In this document: in pieces, positions 44,246-55,760 of the stretch | Position numbering within the stretch: the first letter of the stretch is position 1 | Layout: every line of letters begins with the position of its first letter | Assembly: GCA_035079005.1 (NCBI GenBank) | Contig: CM068720.1 | Location: forward strand, 31,223,383 to 31,287,382 | Reading direction: 5' to 3' | Source: Fraxinus americana | Lineage: Eukaryota > Streptophyta > Magnoliopsida > Lamiales > Oleaceae | DNA: 64,000 bases | Notes under the pieces: model-generated | The model's database searches: none | Told to the model about the DNA's origin: nothing | The model's input: the letters and a program-made list of their open reading frames with translations, nothing else | Translations under genes and position numbers: made by a program

Positions 44246-45399
44246 GATAACAATGTTTTCATATTTTCATCTATTCTTGATATTATGATTGGATTATCAT
44301 CAACTGTTATTTTTAAATATCCTTGACAGATTTTATAAGGACTAAATTTTTCAAGAAAGTTCATTCCTAATAGTATAGGTGAACGTTTAATTCCATATAA
44401 TTCATCTTTATATAGAATTATTTCTTTATTATGTTCTTTCTGATCCTCTCCTAAAAATTTAAGAGGGAAATTAACATATTTCTTTATTTCAAGATTATTT
44501 CCCAAATAATCTCTGAAAGTATATGGTTCTGGTAACTCAAAATCTAGTAAATGACTAACAAATTTAGCATTTACATGATTTTTTTCTGCTCCAGTATCTA
44601 TAAGGACAAGAAGATTTTTCTTGTATCTTTCTTGATTAATATATCTTGTTTTGATATAGTATTGCGAATTTGTTGGCTCAACAATACTAAGTTTTTTAAC
44701 TTGGTTTATCGTAAGATTTTGTCTGGGAGAAAATCTTGCAATAAGATTATCTCCTTCTAAAGTAACACTATTTCTTCTTATTAATTTTCCTTTAGAATTG
44801 ATTTCTTTTGCTTGTTTGTAAAAATCAAGCATTATTTGTTGAGGTATTGTTACTTCATGTTCTTGATATTTTCTATGGGGTATATATTGAGCTAATTCCT
44901 CAAAATCTTTATGTATGATAATGTTATCAGTTATTTTTCTTAAGTTGTTGTGGTGGCTAGTACTAAAAGCAAAAATTGATTTTATGTTTATACTAATAAC
45001 CTTACTTTTTCTTAACATTTTCAAGTTTCCAATTCTATAATATAAATTAAAACGTTGATCAATATTTTCATCAATCAGTGAAACTGCATAATTTGATTTT
45101 ACTGTAAATATTATCTTTTGATAGACTAAATTTTCTACAACAGTTCCTAATAGAGCATCTATAAGATCTTGTAAGATTCTATTATCCATGCAATATATTT
45201 CTATTGGTATATTCATTCCTTCTCTAAAGAATCCTTTTACCATAATTTGGATTCCTCCTATCTCAATACATTTTAATTTGCTTCTTACATTTTCTGGGAT
45301 TTTAGTTAATTTTTGTCTTACCCATTCTTTTGTAATTATAGGAATTCTTGCTTTTCCCATTGTATCTTCTATGTTAATAGATATTTTTTTGTAATTCAT
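44233..45399 (-). CDS. Caulimovirid movement protein with protease-like C-terminus
   Basis: A continuous 388-codon frame from ATG 45397-45399. Residues 1-200 read like a 30K-superfamily movement protein, which enlarges plasmodesmata: an Ile/Val-rich beta core with IEIGGIQIMVKGFFREGMNI, AVSLIDENIDQRFNLYYRIG and SINIKSIFAFS. Residues 262-356 look like a retropepsin: LLVLIDTGAEKNHV at 264-277 and SPILLGMNFLEKF at 340-352. This comes in addition to the protease in the next ORF. The frame is intact. Whether the second protease-like domain is active or structural cannot be told from sequence. Confidence 0.75.
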   Translation of the reverse strand: MNYKKISINIEDTMGKARIPIITKEWVRQKLTKIPENVRSKLKCIEIGGIQIMVKGFFREGMNIPIEIYCMDNRILQDLIDALLGTVVENLVYQKIIFTVKSNYAVSLIDENIDQRFNLYYRIGNLKMLRKSKVISINIKSIFAFSTSHHNNLRKITDNIIIHKDFEELAQYIPHRKYQEHEVTIPQQIMLDFYKQAKEINSKGKLIRRNSVTLEGDNLIARFSPRQNLTINQVKKLSIVEPTNSQYYIKTRYINQERYKKNLLVLIDTGAEKNHVNAKFVSHLLDFELPEPYTFRDYLGNNLEIKKYVNFPLKFLGEDQKEHNKEIILYKDELYGIKRSPILLGMNFLEKFSPYKICQGYLKITVDDNPIIISRIDENMKTLLSWKE

Positions 45400-45499
45400 A
45401 CTTACAATTGTTTTATTTACTGTTGGTAGTATTCCTAAAAATCATTGGTGGAACACATCTTTTTCTTGTAAATCTAATATTTTCTTCGTTATTCATTTG

Positions 45500-47600
45500 T
45501 ATTTTCTAGCATCAAAGGTAATTTCTTGGTTTATACCTTCTACTGAATCTTCAACTTCCTCAATTGTTTCAACTTCTATTTCTTGATCTATTTGTTGTAT
45601 CTCCTGATTCATATATACTATCTCCTCAGAATCTTCTTCTGAAGACGATGTATCTAATTCATAAATGTTACTGCATTCACTACTTAAGTCTTCGAAATTC
45701 TCAATTGGTTCTATATCACTATCATTTTGAAATTTTTCATATATTTTTAGGGTTTTTACATTTTGCTTATCCTTCCTTATAGGACATTGAGGGGCGATGT
45801 GTCCTTCTTCATTACAGATAAAACATCTACATTTCTTGATATATTTAGGCTTGGGCTTTTTAGTCCAGTCTTTTCTTTTAAAATATTTTTTATAAGGTTT
45901 AAAAAATCTTTCGTTTTTAAACTTTCTTTTATATTTCTTATATGGTTTATATTTCCTTTTATGACAACCAAATTGTTCAATTTGTCATATATCTTTGTAG
46001 CAATATAGAGAGTTTCTTCTCATTTTATATACTTTCTTATTTTCTAAAACTTTTCTGCACCATATTCCTATCATCCTTTTTGTAAATTCAATTCTACATC
46101 CTAGACTATCTTTATTAACTCCATCTTCTTCTCCAAAATGTAATAATTTTGCATATTCTTTTAGTAATTTTATTCCCCATGGAAATGGTAATTTTGTAAA
46201 ATAAGATCTTAATATAGGTTTGTTTTCTTGATAATTTCCTTGATTTAATATATAATATATTTCTTCAAACTTGCATGTGTATCTTTCAAGTTCACACATA
46301 TCACATATCTTTAGGTTTTCCATTGCTATCATTCCTTCATTATATTCTTCTTGTTTTCTAGTTTCTTCATCTATTATAAATCTATTTCCTAAAAATTCTA
46401 TTCTTAGTGCTCTTTCTAACCTTCTTAATATTTCATGTATATTTTGTTCATTCAAGGCGTTTCTGTTATCTATTGTTTCAATTGGATTTTCTCCGTATTT
46501 TATACTTATTTTTATGTTTTCTGGTAATTTTCTCCACCAGTCTGATACAATTCCTCTAAAAGTATGTTCTATAAATCCAAAAGCTGTGTATGTTTCCCAT
46601 TTATTAAACTGTATAACTAGGTCTGTACTTTTTATCCATGTTTCTATAGCTTTATTTTTATCTATACAATCTAAATCTAATCATATTCCTGTTGTATGGA
46701 TTGGTTCATTATAAGATTTCATTGGATTTATTTCTTTAATGGATTGTTTCCTTATATTTCCAGTGTATCTTTTCTGTATCTTCCTATGTTGGTTAATACC
46801 TTCTTTATTCGGTATGGGTGTACCATAAGGATATTCTTCATATTCTTCATTACTACTGAATTCTGTTTTTATATTTTGACTAGATGATGGATTAGTATTC
46901 ATTTTTGTATTTTCAAATTTTTTAGTTATTTCTTCTAACTGTTTTTTATATTCTTCATATTCTTCACCAGTAGATTCTAAGAGTTTTTGTTCTAATTCTT
47001 CTACTTCTGTTATCATATATTGTTTTATTTAATGATTTTTTTCCTTTATCTTTTCCTTTTATTTTAAAATCTTGAGGTGGATTAATTACAATCCTATCTT
47101 TTCCTTCAAATTTTTTTATCTAAAATAGCATTTCCTATTTGTAAATTATATTCTAGATTTTCTAATCTTTTATGAATATCTTCAAAACATTCATTTGTAC
47201 TATTTTTAGGTAGGTAAGGATAACTAGGTTTTTTATGTTTTTCAACCTTTCTCAAAAATTCTTCAATTATATTTTCTTCATCAACTATATTCATCATGAC
47301 TTTTGGTTCATAATATTTATATTCGTAATATATTTCAGGCTCATACATTTCTTTACAATAAAATTCTACTTCTTCTTTTTCAAATTCTGTCATTATCTTT
47401 TGATATAAATATTCATCTCTTATACACTCTAGTATTAATTTTTCTAATATTTGTTTTCTTATCTTCATTGGTAATTTTTTAATTATCATTAATGTTAATA
47501 TTTTTAATTTCCTAGAAACGGGATCTGTAAATATATAACTTAAACCATCTTTTTCTCTTAGTATATAATACCAATTATTTTTAATAATTTCTATTTTCAT
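45500..47600 (-). pseudogene. Caulimovirid capsid protein region
   Basis: ATG at 47598-47600, eight bases after the primer site, starts a Glu/Lys/Tyr-rich frame (to 47106). A shift follows, then a coiled-coil-like segment (46681-47016), another shift, and the capsid core from about 46680 with GIVSDWWRKLPENI and YFTKLPFPWG. After a TGA at 45985 the same frame continues as a Lys/Tyr/Arg-rich basic segment and a zinc knuckle CFICNEEGHIAPQC (about 45785-45826). An acidic tail runs to about 45505. Knuckle and basic segment are the nucleic-acid-binding part of caulimovirid capsids. At least two shifts and one stop make it non-functional. Confidence 0.85.
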
Positions 47601-47607
47601 GATCTAA

Positions 47608-47623
47608 CATGGCTCTGATACCA
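47608..47623 (-). promoter_or_regulatory. Viral primer binding site (tRNA-iMet)
   Basis: The minus strand reads TGGTATCAGAGCCATG, the canonical caulimovirid minus-strand primer site, just upstream of the first ORF. Confidence 0.9.
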
Positions 47624-47640
47624 GTTATACTAGAGTGCGC

Positions 47641-48107
47641 AGGCGGAAACATAATTTTTAACTTATAATATTCTTAAAAACTATGAGGACTAAATTATGG
47701 TGGTTTTATATGAAAATTTTGTATAAAGGGTAATTTGGGAAATTAATTTTTTCTGTAATTTTCTGTAAATGAATAGTTCTGTACAAGCAGAATTATTCAT
47801 CAAAATAAGATGAGATACTCAGGAAGCTATTGACTTGGAAATTTGATATAAAAGTAATGTGTAAGGAGATTATAATTATTTAATTATACTCCAACGCTAA
47901 TGTCGTGTGGATAGAAGTTGGACATTAATGGCACATAATGATGATGTTGTAATTTGTGTTTAATGCAATAATAAAAAAGAGAGAGTTGAAATTTCATGTT
48001 CAACACATTAACGAAAAATATTCATATTCCCACTTTCTTTCGCACCACACACCTCGACGAATGCTATACACTAAACGTTGACGGATAATGGTCCTTTTAT
48101 AGAGTTA
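47641..48107. other. Spacer right of the virus
   Basis: AT-rich, no gene recognised. The exact viral edge may lie within its first 100 bases. Confidence 0.4.
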
Positions 48108-48293
48108 GAGCTCATTTGACAAGATTTCTAAAACGTCAAAAGTCATTTCTTAAATCAAGAAGTTTGTAAATATGTTTGGATCATTCTCTAAAAGGTTTTT
48201 ATCTAGTTAGAATAATTTTTAGAAGAAGCTAACTTAAAGCAACTTTTTAAAAAAAATTCTTTTTAAAGAAACAAAGCAATACCAAACGAGCCT
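48108..48293. mobile_element. Tourist-like MITE, 186 bp
   Basis: The termini are GAGCTCATTTG and, reverse-complemented, AGGCTCGTTTG. TTA occurs directly at both sides (48105-48107 and 48294-48296). No coding potential. Confidence 0.7.
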
Positions 48294-49273
48294 TTAGAGG
48301 TGAGTGTAAATGAGTATAGTAAACACGTACTTGAAAAATGCGACGCAGCGAAATCTTACGGATAATAAACATTGGAGAGTTACCCAAAAAAAAATAAAAA
48401 AACTCACTTTTCTTTACATTAAATGCGGAATGATGGAATTAATTTATTTATAAAAAAATAACTGAAATATTCATAAATTTAAATTAAAACATGAAAATTG
48501 TATCTTTTAATAAACATAATCACTTATCTAATTAAATCACGTGTATTTGAACGAAACTAACTAATAAATTGAAAAAAATTACTGAATAAAAAAGTATAAG
48601 AAAACGAACAATTTGCACAAAAGTATCTTATCTCGATAAATCAAACGATTTTTTATTTTTGATTTTTTAAAATAAATCATGAATGCACATTCACAAAACT
48701 TTTCCAAATTCTCTTGCTGTAGACGTAAACAATTGCTTTCTACTGTGTATGTATAAATATTGATTCTATGGTATTCTGTAGTTTAAGTATAAATATATAT
48801 ATTCTATGGGGATCACTCTGACTTCTTGCAGCATGCATTATAGTGGAAAACATCAACGGTGCTACAAGTACAATTTTTTTTAACATCAAGTTTGACAATG
48901 AAGCACATGTTGAAGATTGCCAGTTATTAAACACTACACACTTTCCCGTCCATTCGAATTTGAATTAATATGGATTGTCAAATTTCTTTTCAACCATGGA
49001 TTGTACACAAAGCATTATTCGGAAAAATTTCACATATTGAGTTGATATGTAATTGAATTATAACAATTGTGCACCATCACAAATTAGATAAAAATGAGTT
49101 TTCTATTGAAAGTGGAATTATCGATCTTTTGTGCATACTGATCGGATTGATCCAAAAAAAAAAAAAAAAAATGATAGACCCAAACCTTTAAAGTATAATT
49201 ACAGTAGTATTTAATAACAAAATTTAGCCTAATAATAAGATTTGAAAAAAAAAATCACACAAACTAAACTATA
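48294..49273. other. AT-rich spacer
   Basis: No gene recognised. A 64-codon frame at 48740-48934 has no recognisable motif. Confidence 0.4.
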
Positions 49274-49456
49274 TGGTGTGTTTGAGCTACATTATTTTGG
49301 AAGAATGTATTTTGAAATAGTAGATTGATGGAGAATATGAAGTTGAAAAAAAGGAAAAGTTATTGATCTGATGAAAAATATTATTTTATTAAAAAATGTG
49401 TGGTCGAAAATGAGTAGAATAATGAGAATGAAAATTTTAATATGGCTCCAACAGGG
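49274..49456. mobile_element. Degraded MITE, same family as 55037-55224
   Basis: The interior is shared with the second copy: AAAATATTATTTTATTAAA followed by AATGTGTGGT and GAAAATGAG. The terminal inverted repeats are decayed (GTGTGTTTGAGC on the left). Confidence 0.5.
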
Positions 49457-50110
49457 GGCTAAACTACAAAGCCACTATTTGTCATTTGGTGCAATAATAA
49501 TGGAAGAGCCATAATTCTTAAATCCTAAACCAACTAAACTAATTACTAACTAATGATAAATTCTTTCAACTTCAATATCTTGCACTTAATTTATACGAAA
49601 TAACTTTTTTCTCAAATCTAAGACTTCTAATTAATTACTAACTAAAAAGAGTCCAATAATGATATACTAAAACTCGCTCTATCAAAATCTAATTATTTGA
49701 CCCAAAAATTAATATGAATATAAAATATATTTCACTTCAGTCCTCCACCTTTCAAAATTATATAAAAAAGTATCTACACCAAATAATTCTATTCTATGAA
49801 ATTTCCGGACGATACGATCACTGCTTCTTAAAAAAAAAAAAAAATTGCCCTTGAAATCACCTCAACTACTTGAAAAGTTCTAGATATTTAACCATCTACA
49901 TAATTACAATATTTCACAACATGATGCAAAAAAACTCGTAATCATGCTAAAGAATGACATTTCATTTCATACATTGATCAATTGGAGAGTGACCGAATAA
50001 TGAGTATTGCATGCCAAAGGTTTTTTTTTTATGTCATTACATGTTTTAAAACTTCGCAAAATTGTCATTTGACTCATAAATTTCAGAAAAATATTTATTG
50101 AATATACATA

Positions 50111-50141
50111 TCTTCTTCTTCTTCTTCTTCTTCTTCTTCTA
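50111..50141. repeat. (CTT)n microsatellite
   Basis: About ten CTT units; a minus-strand frame gives an arginine run and is not considered a gene. Confidence 0.9.
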
Positions 50142-50972
50142 TACATCACTCGAAAACTAAAGTTAAACACGTAAATTAGTATAAAACATGGACAATAACA
50201 TAATAACAATTTAAATTTAAACTGTCATAAATTCAAAATCCATCAAAAGTATTTAAAGTAAAAAAATTTCATTTTGCAACAGTATCACTGCTCCTATTCG
50301 ACACTGTTCACGTGAATAGGAAGGTAGGTCTTGTGAAAATTCAAACTCGAACATGCCAAAAAGAAAGAATATTGAGAGAACCTCTCAAGATTTTTTTATT
50401 ATAATAATAAAATAAAAACAACTAAGTGCCATAAAAGCTTACAATTCTTATTTTAAAAAATAGTTAACATCTAGGAAAAGATTAAAATCTAGATAATGAT
50501 TAAAATTAAAATCTTTAATATTCAGAATTAATATGTAACAAACAGAATTAATGTTTGATAACTATAATTTGGGAAAATAATGGTCTGAATAGTGATTTTT
50601 AGAAAAATGTATGATTAAAAAGTAAAACAAAATTTTGTGTTTACGTGCACAATATTTTATTTTATAAATGTGTGGTTGAAAATGAGTACGCAGAAAAAAA
50701 AAAAAAAAAAAAAAAAGAGTTTAGCCGTAAAGGGCCATACTCCAAGGACAAAGAGTTTTGCTTTTGGGCTATTTTCATTTAAAATTGACTCAAACTTCTT
50801 CAAAAAAGGGACGCTCCAAAAAATTATTTATTTTTTATGTCAATCCCACTTCGTCATAAAATTTTCTTTTTTCTATTCTACATCAAAAGGCAACACACAT
50901 TTAAATGCATGTATTTAATCGATGGATAAGAATTTAATCTCATCATCGATATTATTTACCCTTTCCTGAAGG
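50142..50972. other. AT-rich spacer with poly(A) tract
   Basis: No gene recognised; a run of more than 20 A lies at 50695-50716. Confidence 0.4.
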
Positions 50973-51842
50973 CTAAAAAATGTATAAATGTACTAATGTT
51001 GTTACGCGTACAAAATATTATACTTATTAAAATAACGAAAAGACAAGATCCTAAATCATAGGATCCATTAATCGATGAGTTTGCACAATAAATAAAATGG
51101 AACATTAATGGTAGACTAAGTTTTATGTTGTAGATGCTGGTATATGTTGAAAAATCTAATTTGCCTCTTACGAGTTGACGGGAAATAGTGGTTCATGTTT
51201 TTTGAGGGAAAACTAGAAAATTAATTGCTATAGAATGTTAAAAAATGTATAAATTTACTAATGTTGTTACGTGTTTTAACTAGCGATAAATGTCCGAAAT
51301 AGCATACTTGTTAAATAACAAAAAGACAAGCCCCCGGGACACATCCAAGTTGGCAAATGATGGACACTGCTGGACTTGCAACCTCAGGGTGGAGAGTTCG
51401 ATTCCTGAATGGAACAGTTGAGTGTTGTAATACTCAATTTGGGTAGAGCAGTTTGGTGATGTAATATCCATGGAGGAAGGCTCCCTTGGGGCCAGGAGTA
51501 TAAATGGTGTACAGACCCTGGTCAAATTGGGCATATCTCGCGGTTAACCTCCACCCATCACTGAGGGGTCGGGAATGGATGGTCCAGGATATAGTCTGGT
51601 GTAAGTTAGGATACCTGGATATCAAAAAAAAAAAAAAAAAACAAGATCCTAAATTATAAGATACATTAATTAATGAGTTTGTACAATAAATAAACGTAAC
51701 ATTAAATGGTAGACTAAGTTTTATGTTGTAGATGCTGGGATGGGTTGAAAAATCTAATTTACGTCTTATGAGTTGACGAGAAATAGGAAGTTTTGTGGTA
51801 TATGTTGTTTAAGGGAAACTAGAAAATTAATAGCTATTGAAT
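50973..51842. repeat. Tandem duplication, unit about 265-300 bp
   Basis: Unit 1 (50973-51237) and unit 2 (51238-51842) share AAAATGTATAAAT, ACTAATGTTGTTACG, GTAGACTAAGTTTTATGTTG, TAGATGCTGG and ACTAGAAAATTAAT in the same order. Unit 2 is longer because a SINE is inserted in it. Confidence 0.85.
51331..51640 (+). mobile_element. tRNA-like SINE with poly(A), about 310 bp
   Basis: A box A-like TTGGCAAATGATGG lies near the start, and a box B GAGTTCGATTCC lies at 51394-51405. The unit ends GGATATC followed by 17 A. The flanks are AAAAGACAAG on the left and ACAAG directly after the poly(A). The neighbouring tandem unit shows the empty site GAAAAGACAAGATCC. It shares its 3' 140 bp with 53572-53723. 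Confidence 0.9.
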
Positions 51843-53464
51843 TTTTTTTTAAAGAAATGCCAAGTTAACATCAATTGAAAACTACATTTCCTATTTAGCT
51901 TCTGCTTGGAAAGCTCCTCAAAATGGTATTATTGACTAAGTAAATGTAACGTCTAATTTGACGTGACATTTAGCCTGTCTAGTCGGGATTCATGGTTTTG
52001 GAGAATTGATTTTTACATCAAATCAATATGGCCCATCATTAGACAAGTGTACAATTTCAAAATTAATTTTGTAATGGAATCACCATTCTACTATCCTGCC
52101 AATGTGTACAATATGAAAATTGACGGCAATTGTGGCAATATTGGCCTGCTAAAATCTAAAAAGTGGTATGCCACTTACCTGCAAAATTTGAAGTTTTAAT
52201 TCATAAGAAAATGCTATTTTCCTTTGTACGGTAAAATTTATAATTTAAATTTACTTTTAAGTACCACCAGACAAACGCTTAATGAGCCTGTATTATAAAA
52301 GTAATAGTTAAAATTCATTTCTTATTGTTTTAAAAGGACGACTTCGACGCTTTTTTTTTTTAATCTCAATTATTGTAGACTAACATAATTTTTAGACTAG
52401 GAATTATTCATAGAAATCACACAACACGTGTATAGTGTATTTTCTGCCATTGTTGTTTCAAAAATCAATGAAAAATTGTCAAGTATTCTTTTGTAAATAT
52501 TCCGTCAAACATTTTCTGTATATATAGCATAACTGTAATTTTTAAGTTTGCCCAAAGTTCTAGTTCAATCCCACCTTCTATCTTGGTAATTAGATTACAA
52601 TACAAGAAAAAAACATTAAACGTCGGAGTAAGAGTATAAACTTAGACGAGTTAAAGGCCTTACATTTCTCGCGCCCTAAATTGACCCATCTTTGTTGTAC
52701 TTGTGTAGTCAAGCTCGCCATTCAAAGATTTTTTATTTTTTATTTGTAAAGAAGAAGAAGTATTGGGATATTATTCAATTGGTCTGATATGAACCGTGTG
52801 TACATGATGCTAATTCACCTCAAAAATTGATCGACTCAACCAATATTACTCATTGGCATATGCCAACTACATTCTCTTATACGCAACATAGAAACTTATA
52901 AATTTACCGCTTTCGTCTAATATAATTTGCTAGACATTCTTCCAAGTTTTGTTTTAGTTTCATTCCAAAGTTGGATTTGGTAACAAAAAGTCAAGATTTT
53001 ACCAGGACCAACACATATGTAAATATTTCTAGTCAATGGAAGTTAATTTCTGCAACCCTTTTCCACAATTAAAAGTAAAAAATATTCTATGGTCCAAAGT
53101 TTTTAATTGGTAGCCTGATTTAATAAAATTGATATATAAAAAGTTATCTTCTTTTGAAATTTTGTCCCAATCAAATATTTTCTCTTTATAATTATTTCTT
53201 TGACTTTTCCAACCGTTGAATTTTCTCATGATATATAGGGGCCCCACTTTTGGATGTGATGATGTCATGAGATTTTGTTTTCATTTTTCTAGCATAGAAT
53301 AAGAAAATATATTAATCTGTATAGTCAGAAAAATGAAGACTTTGAAATTTGAATACATTGAATTTATTAGCTTTAAATTTATTACTTTAATATACTGAAT
53401 TAATAAAGTAATTTTCTCAGTTAGTTTTATTTCTCTCCTATTTAATGTATCAACGTCATTCTTA
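51843..53464. other. Spacer without recognised gene
   Basis: AT-rich. Frames at 51963-52199 (+) and 53029-53268 (-) reach 78-79 codons but show no recognisable motif. Confidence 0.4.
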
Positions 53465-53869
53465 GGCCCTGTTTGAAGCTTAAAGTGGCTATACTTTGAA
53501 AAATATCACATTCGAAAAAAGGGAATTTCACTTTAACCGTTTGATTGCAACGTAAAAATAGAAATTGAATTAGGAGTATAAATGGTGCACGGACCCTAGT
53601 CAACTTGAGCATATCCCGCGGTTAACCTTCACCCATCACTGAAGGGCCGGGAATGGATGGTCTAGGACATAGTCTGGTGTAAGTTAGGATACCTGGATAT
53701 CAAAAAAAAAAAAAAAAAAAAAGGAAATCGAATTCAAAATATAATTACTTTATAAGCTGTATTTTCTTTGTTTTCATGAAAAACGAATTCTTATGGGTTA
53801 CGTGGGTTTTTATTTTTCAACTAACATGGAATTTCAATTCATTTACACATCTACCTATCAAACGAACAC
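53465..53869. mobile_element. Tourist-like MITE containing a SINE
   Basis: The ends are GGCCCTGTTTGAAG and, reverse-complemented, GTGTTCGTTTGATAG, flanked by TTA (53462-53464 and 53870-53872). The interior (CGTTTGATTGCAACGT, TTTTCAACTAACATG) matches the MITE at 18265-18501. Without the SINE it would measure about 240 bp. Confidence 0.85.
53572..53723 (+). mobile_element. 5'-truncated SINE with poly(A)
   Basis: It corresponds to the 3' part of 51331-51640 (AGGAGTATAAATGGTG, CGCGGTTAACC, GTAAGTTAGGATACCTGG) and ends in about 20 A. The target duplication is GAAATTGAATT / GAAATCGAATT (53561-53571 and 53724-53734), one mismatch. Confidence 0.9.
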
Positions 53870-53872
53870 TTA

Positions 53873-55036
53873 GTGTGTTTGAATTGATTGAGCTTCTTAT
53901 AGTAACAATGAAAAATACTTTGATATTGTCCACAAAACGAGAATTTCATATCGTTTCAGTTTCAGAGCATAAGTTTAGTAGACAACATTAAATACACTAC
54001 GTAGTATGTATTATTTCGTACGATACAACAAACGAGTTAGAAGGTCCTGAAAGTTAAATGTTTAGAATTGATAAAGTCGAGAAGTCATATTGTGGTAGAA
54101 CGTTGTGAGCATATAATGTTAAAATGAAGAATAGTGCCCATTTTCATGAGGAAAATATCCATGAAGAATATTGCCCAATTTCGGATCGATTTAAATTCAA
54201 CGGTCGATTTTTGAGTTGGAATTTCACCCAATTTGATCCGTTCTTACTGCTAATTCCACTGATGGAGGACATTGATTCCAAAGTTGAGGAATAATTATAA
54301 CGCTTTCTAGAAGTCATAAATGGCGTGCTTGGACGCACTGTAAGAAGCTTCCACTAAAAATGAAAAAAAAATAATAATAAAAAAAAATAAAAAATTGGAT
54401 GGAGAATATTTTATTTTTTAAAAATGTCAAACAACGTTATTGATAAGGAGAAGACTAACATGTAAGTTATATATAAACATCACTCCTAAATGATAACGAT
54501 AACCTAACAAAATTTTTGTACAAAAGAATGTTAGGATTTACCAATTGGTACAATACTAAACTCTTAGAATAATATTCTACTCAAAACATACGACTAATTG
54601 ATTGGATATTTATATTTTATTTGCTTAATTCAAGTTAAAGTTTCTAGATGACAGTATTCAACATAATTTAAATCAGATAGATACGTCGACACTCATCTAG
54701 ATAATAGACTATTCAAGGTATATACGACTAAGGAAATCGACACTCATCTAGATAATAGACTATTCAAGGTATATACGACTAAGGCACTGTATTTTTTTAA
54801 ATCACTTTTATCTTTTAGATAAATAGAAATAATTTTTATTTGAAAAATTGAAAATAAGTCGGACCGAAAAACAGTATCCAAGCCCAATAAAACCGTCAAT
54901 TTGTTTTACACTTTTACTAATTATTACAAGAATCAAGACGTCTATTCATTTTCTTTTGTTCTTGCTGATTTATACGAGGTTTGTTAATTACTAGGTGCAA
55001 GTAACGTGTAATGCACGTTTGCCTAGTTTATATTTA
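53873..55036. other. Spacer without recognised gene
   Basis: Contains the 51-bp tandem duplication listed separately; no protein-coding signal. Confidence 0.4.
54686..54784. repeat. 51-bp perfect tandem duplication
   Basis: TCGACACTCATCTAGATAAT and its continuation to CGACTAAGG occur at 54686 and 54737 without any difference over 48 bases, so the duplication is young. Confidence 0.95.
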
Positions 55037-55224
55037 AGAGCTTGTTTGGTAGGGATTTTTTGGAGGAAGAATTGATTTTGAATAGTGATATGATGAGAAA
55101 TGTGTAGTTGAAAAAGAAGATAAGATTATTAATGTGATGGAAAATATTATTTTATTAAAGAATGTGTGGTTGAAAATGAGAATTGATTTACTGTAGAATT
55201 TGAGAATCCGTACCAAACGGGGCG
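55037..55224. mobile_element. Tourist-like MITE, 188 bp
   Basis: The ends are GAGCTTGTTTGGTAGGGATT and, reverse-complemented, GCCCCGTTTGGTACGGATT, with TTA on both sides (55034-55036 and 55225-55227). Confidence 0.8.
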
Positions 55225-55369
55225 TTAATAGTTTTGTTTAAGAAATTAATTTGTTATTAATAAAAATATAATTTTTTTGGTTAATTAAATAATTAATGAT
55301 GTAATGTTTATGTAATTGATAAATAATTAGATGTGTGATTTTGATGTTGTGATGTAAGTTGGTGAGATC

Positions 55370-55760
55370 GAAGAAAATAGGTAAAAGTTGACAAATTTGG
55401 AGAAAATGGCTAAATTGTAAGGGATCCCAAGATCGGGGACTAAAATGTAAATACTTAAAAGTTTTGCCGAACCTCCCTATGAAGATTTGAGAGTGCTCGG
55501 AGTCAACTGGATAAAGGAAGATGTCAATGGAATCAAATTTAGTCAAAAGATGATCACAAATCAATTTCCAACCGAAAAGTTATGCTCCGATATTTTAGTC
55601 TCATATTGAGACCTATTTTTGGTATAGAAAGTGATCGAATTGGAGAATGATGTCTGAATCAAAGTTGTAGTCAGATGAGTTAGCTTTCCAATGCATTTTG
55701 AATCGCCTCAATCGGACATCGGAATACAAAGTTATGATAAAAATACTGAAAGAAGGTGCA
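55370..55760 (+). mobile_element. Decayed GATAAGTG-family fragment
   Basis: It matches the minus strand of 24100-24450 in order: GGGACTAAAATGTAAATACT, GTCAACTGGATAAAGGAAG, CTCATATTGAGACC, and TTTCCAATGCATTTTGAATC followed by CCTCAATCG. The termini are lost. Confidence 0.7.

Larger units (their letters stand above)
39630..47640 (-). mobile_element. Endogenous caulimovirid, one near-complete genome
   Basis: Reading on the minus strand from the tRNA-Met primer site at 47608-47623, the order is capsid region, 30K movement protein with a protease-like tail, protease/RT/RNase H, a transactivator-like ORF, then a TATATAAGG promoter. This order and the total of about 8 kb fit cavemoviruses or solendoviruses better than badna- or florendoviruses; the exact genus is uncertain. 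No LTRs and no target duplication are visible, consistent with illegitimate integration. Capsid and polymerase carry stops or frameshifts, so this copy cannot express a complete genome. The edges are estimates from loss of recognisable sequence. Confidence 0.85.

Noticed and set aside
47106..47600. Host gene encoding a Glu/Lys-rich protein
   Set aside because: It starts eight bases after the viral primer site and leads into the capsid core, so it is the start of the viral capsid ORF.
51394..51405. Possible tRNA gene (B box GAGTTCGATTCC)
   Set aside because: No cloverleaf can be formed around it; the unit has a poly(A) tail and target duplication, so it is a SINE.
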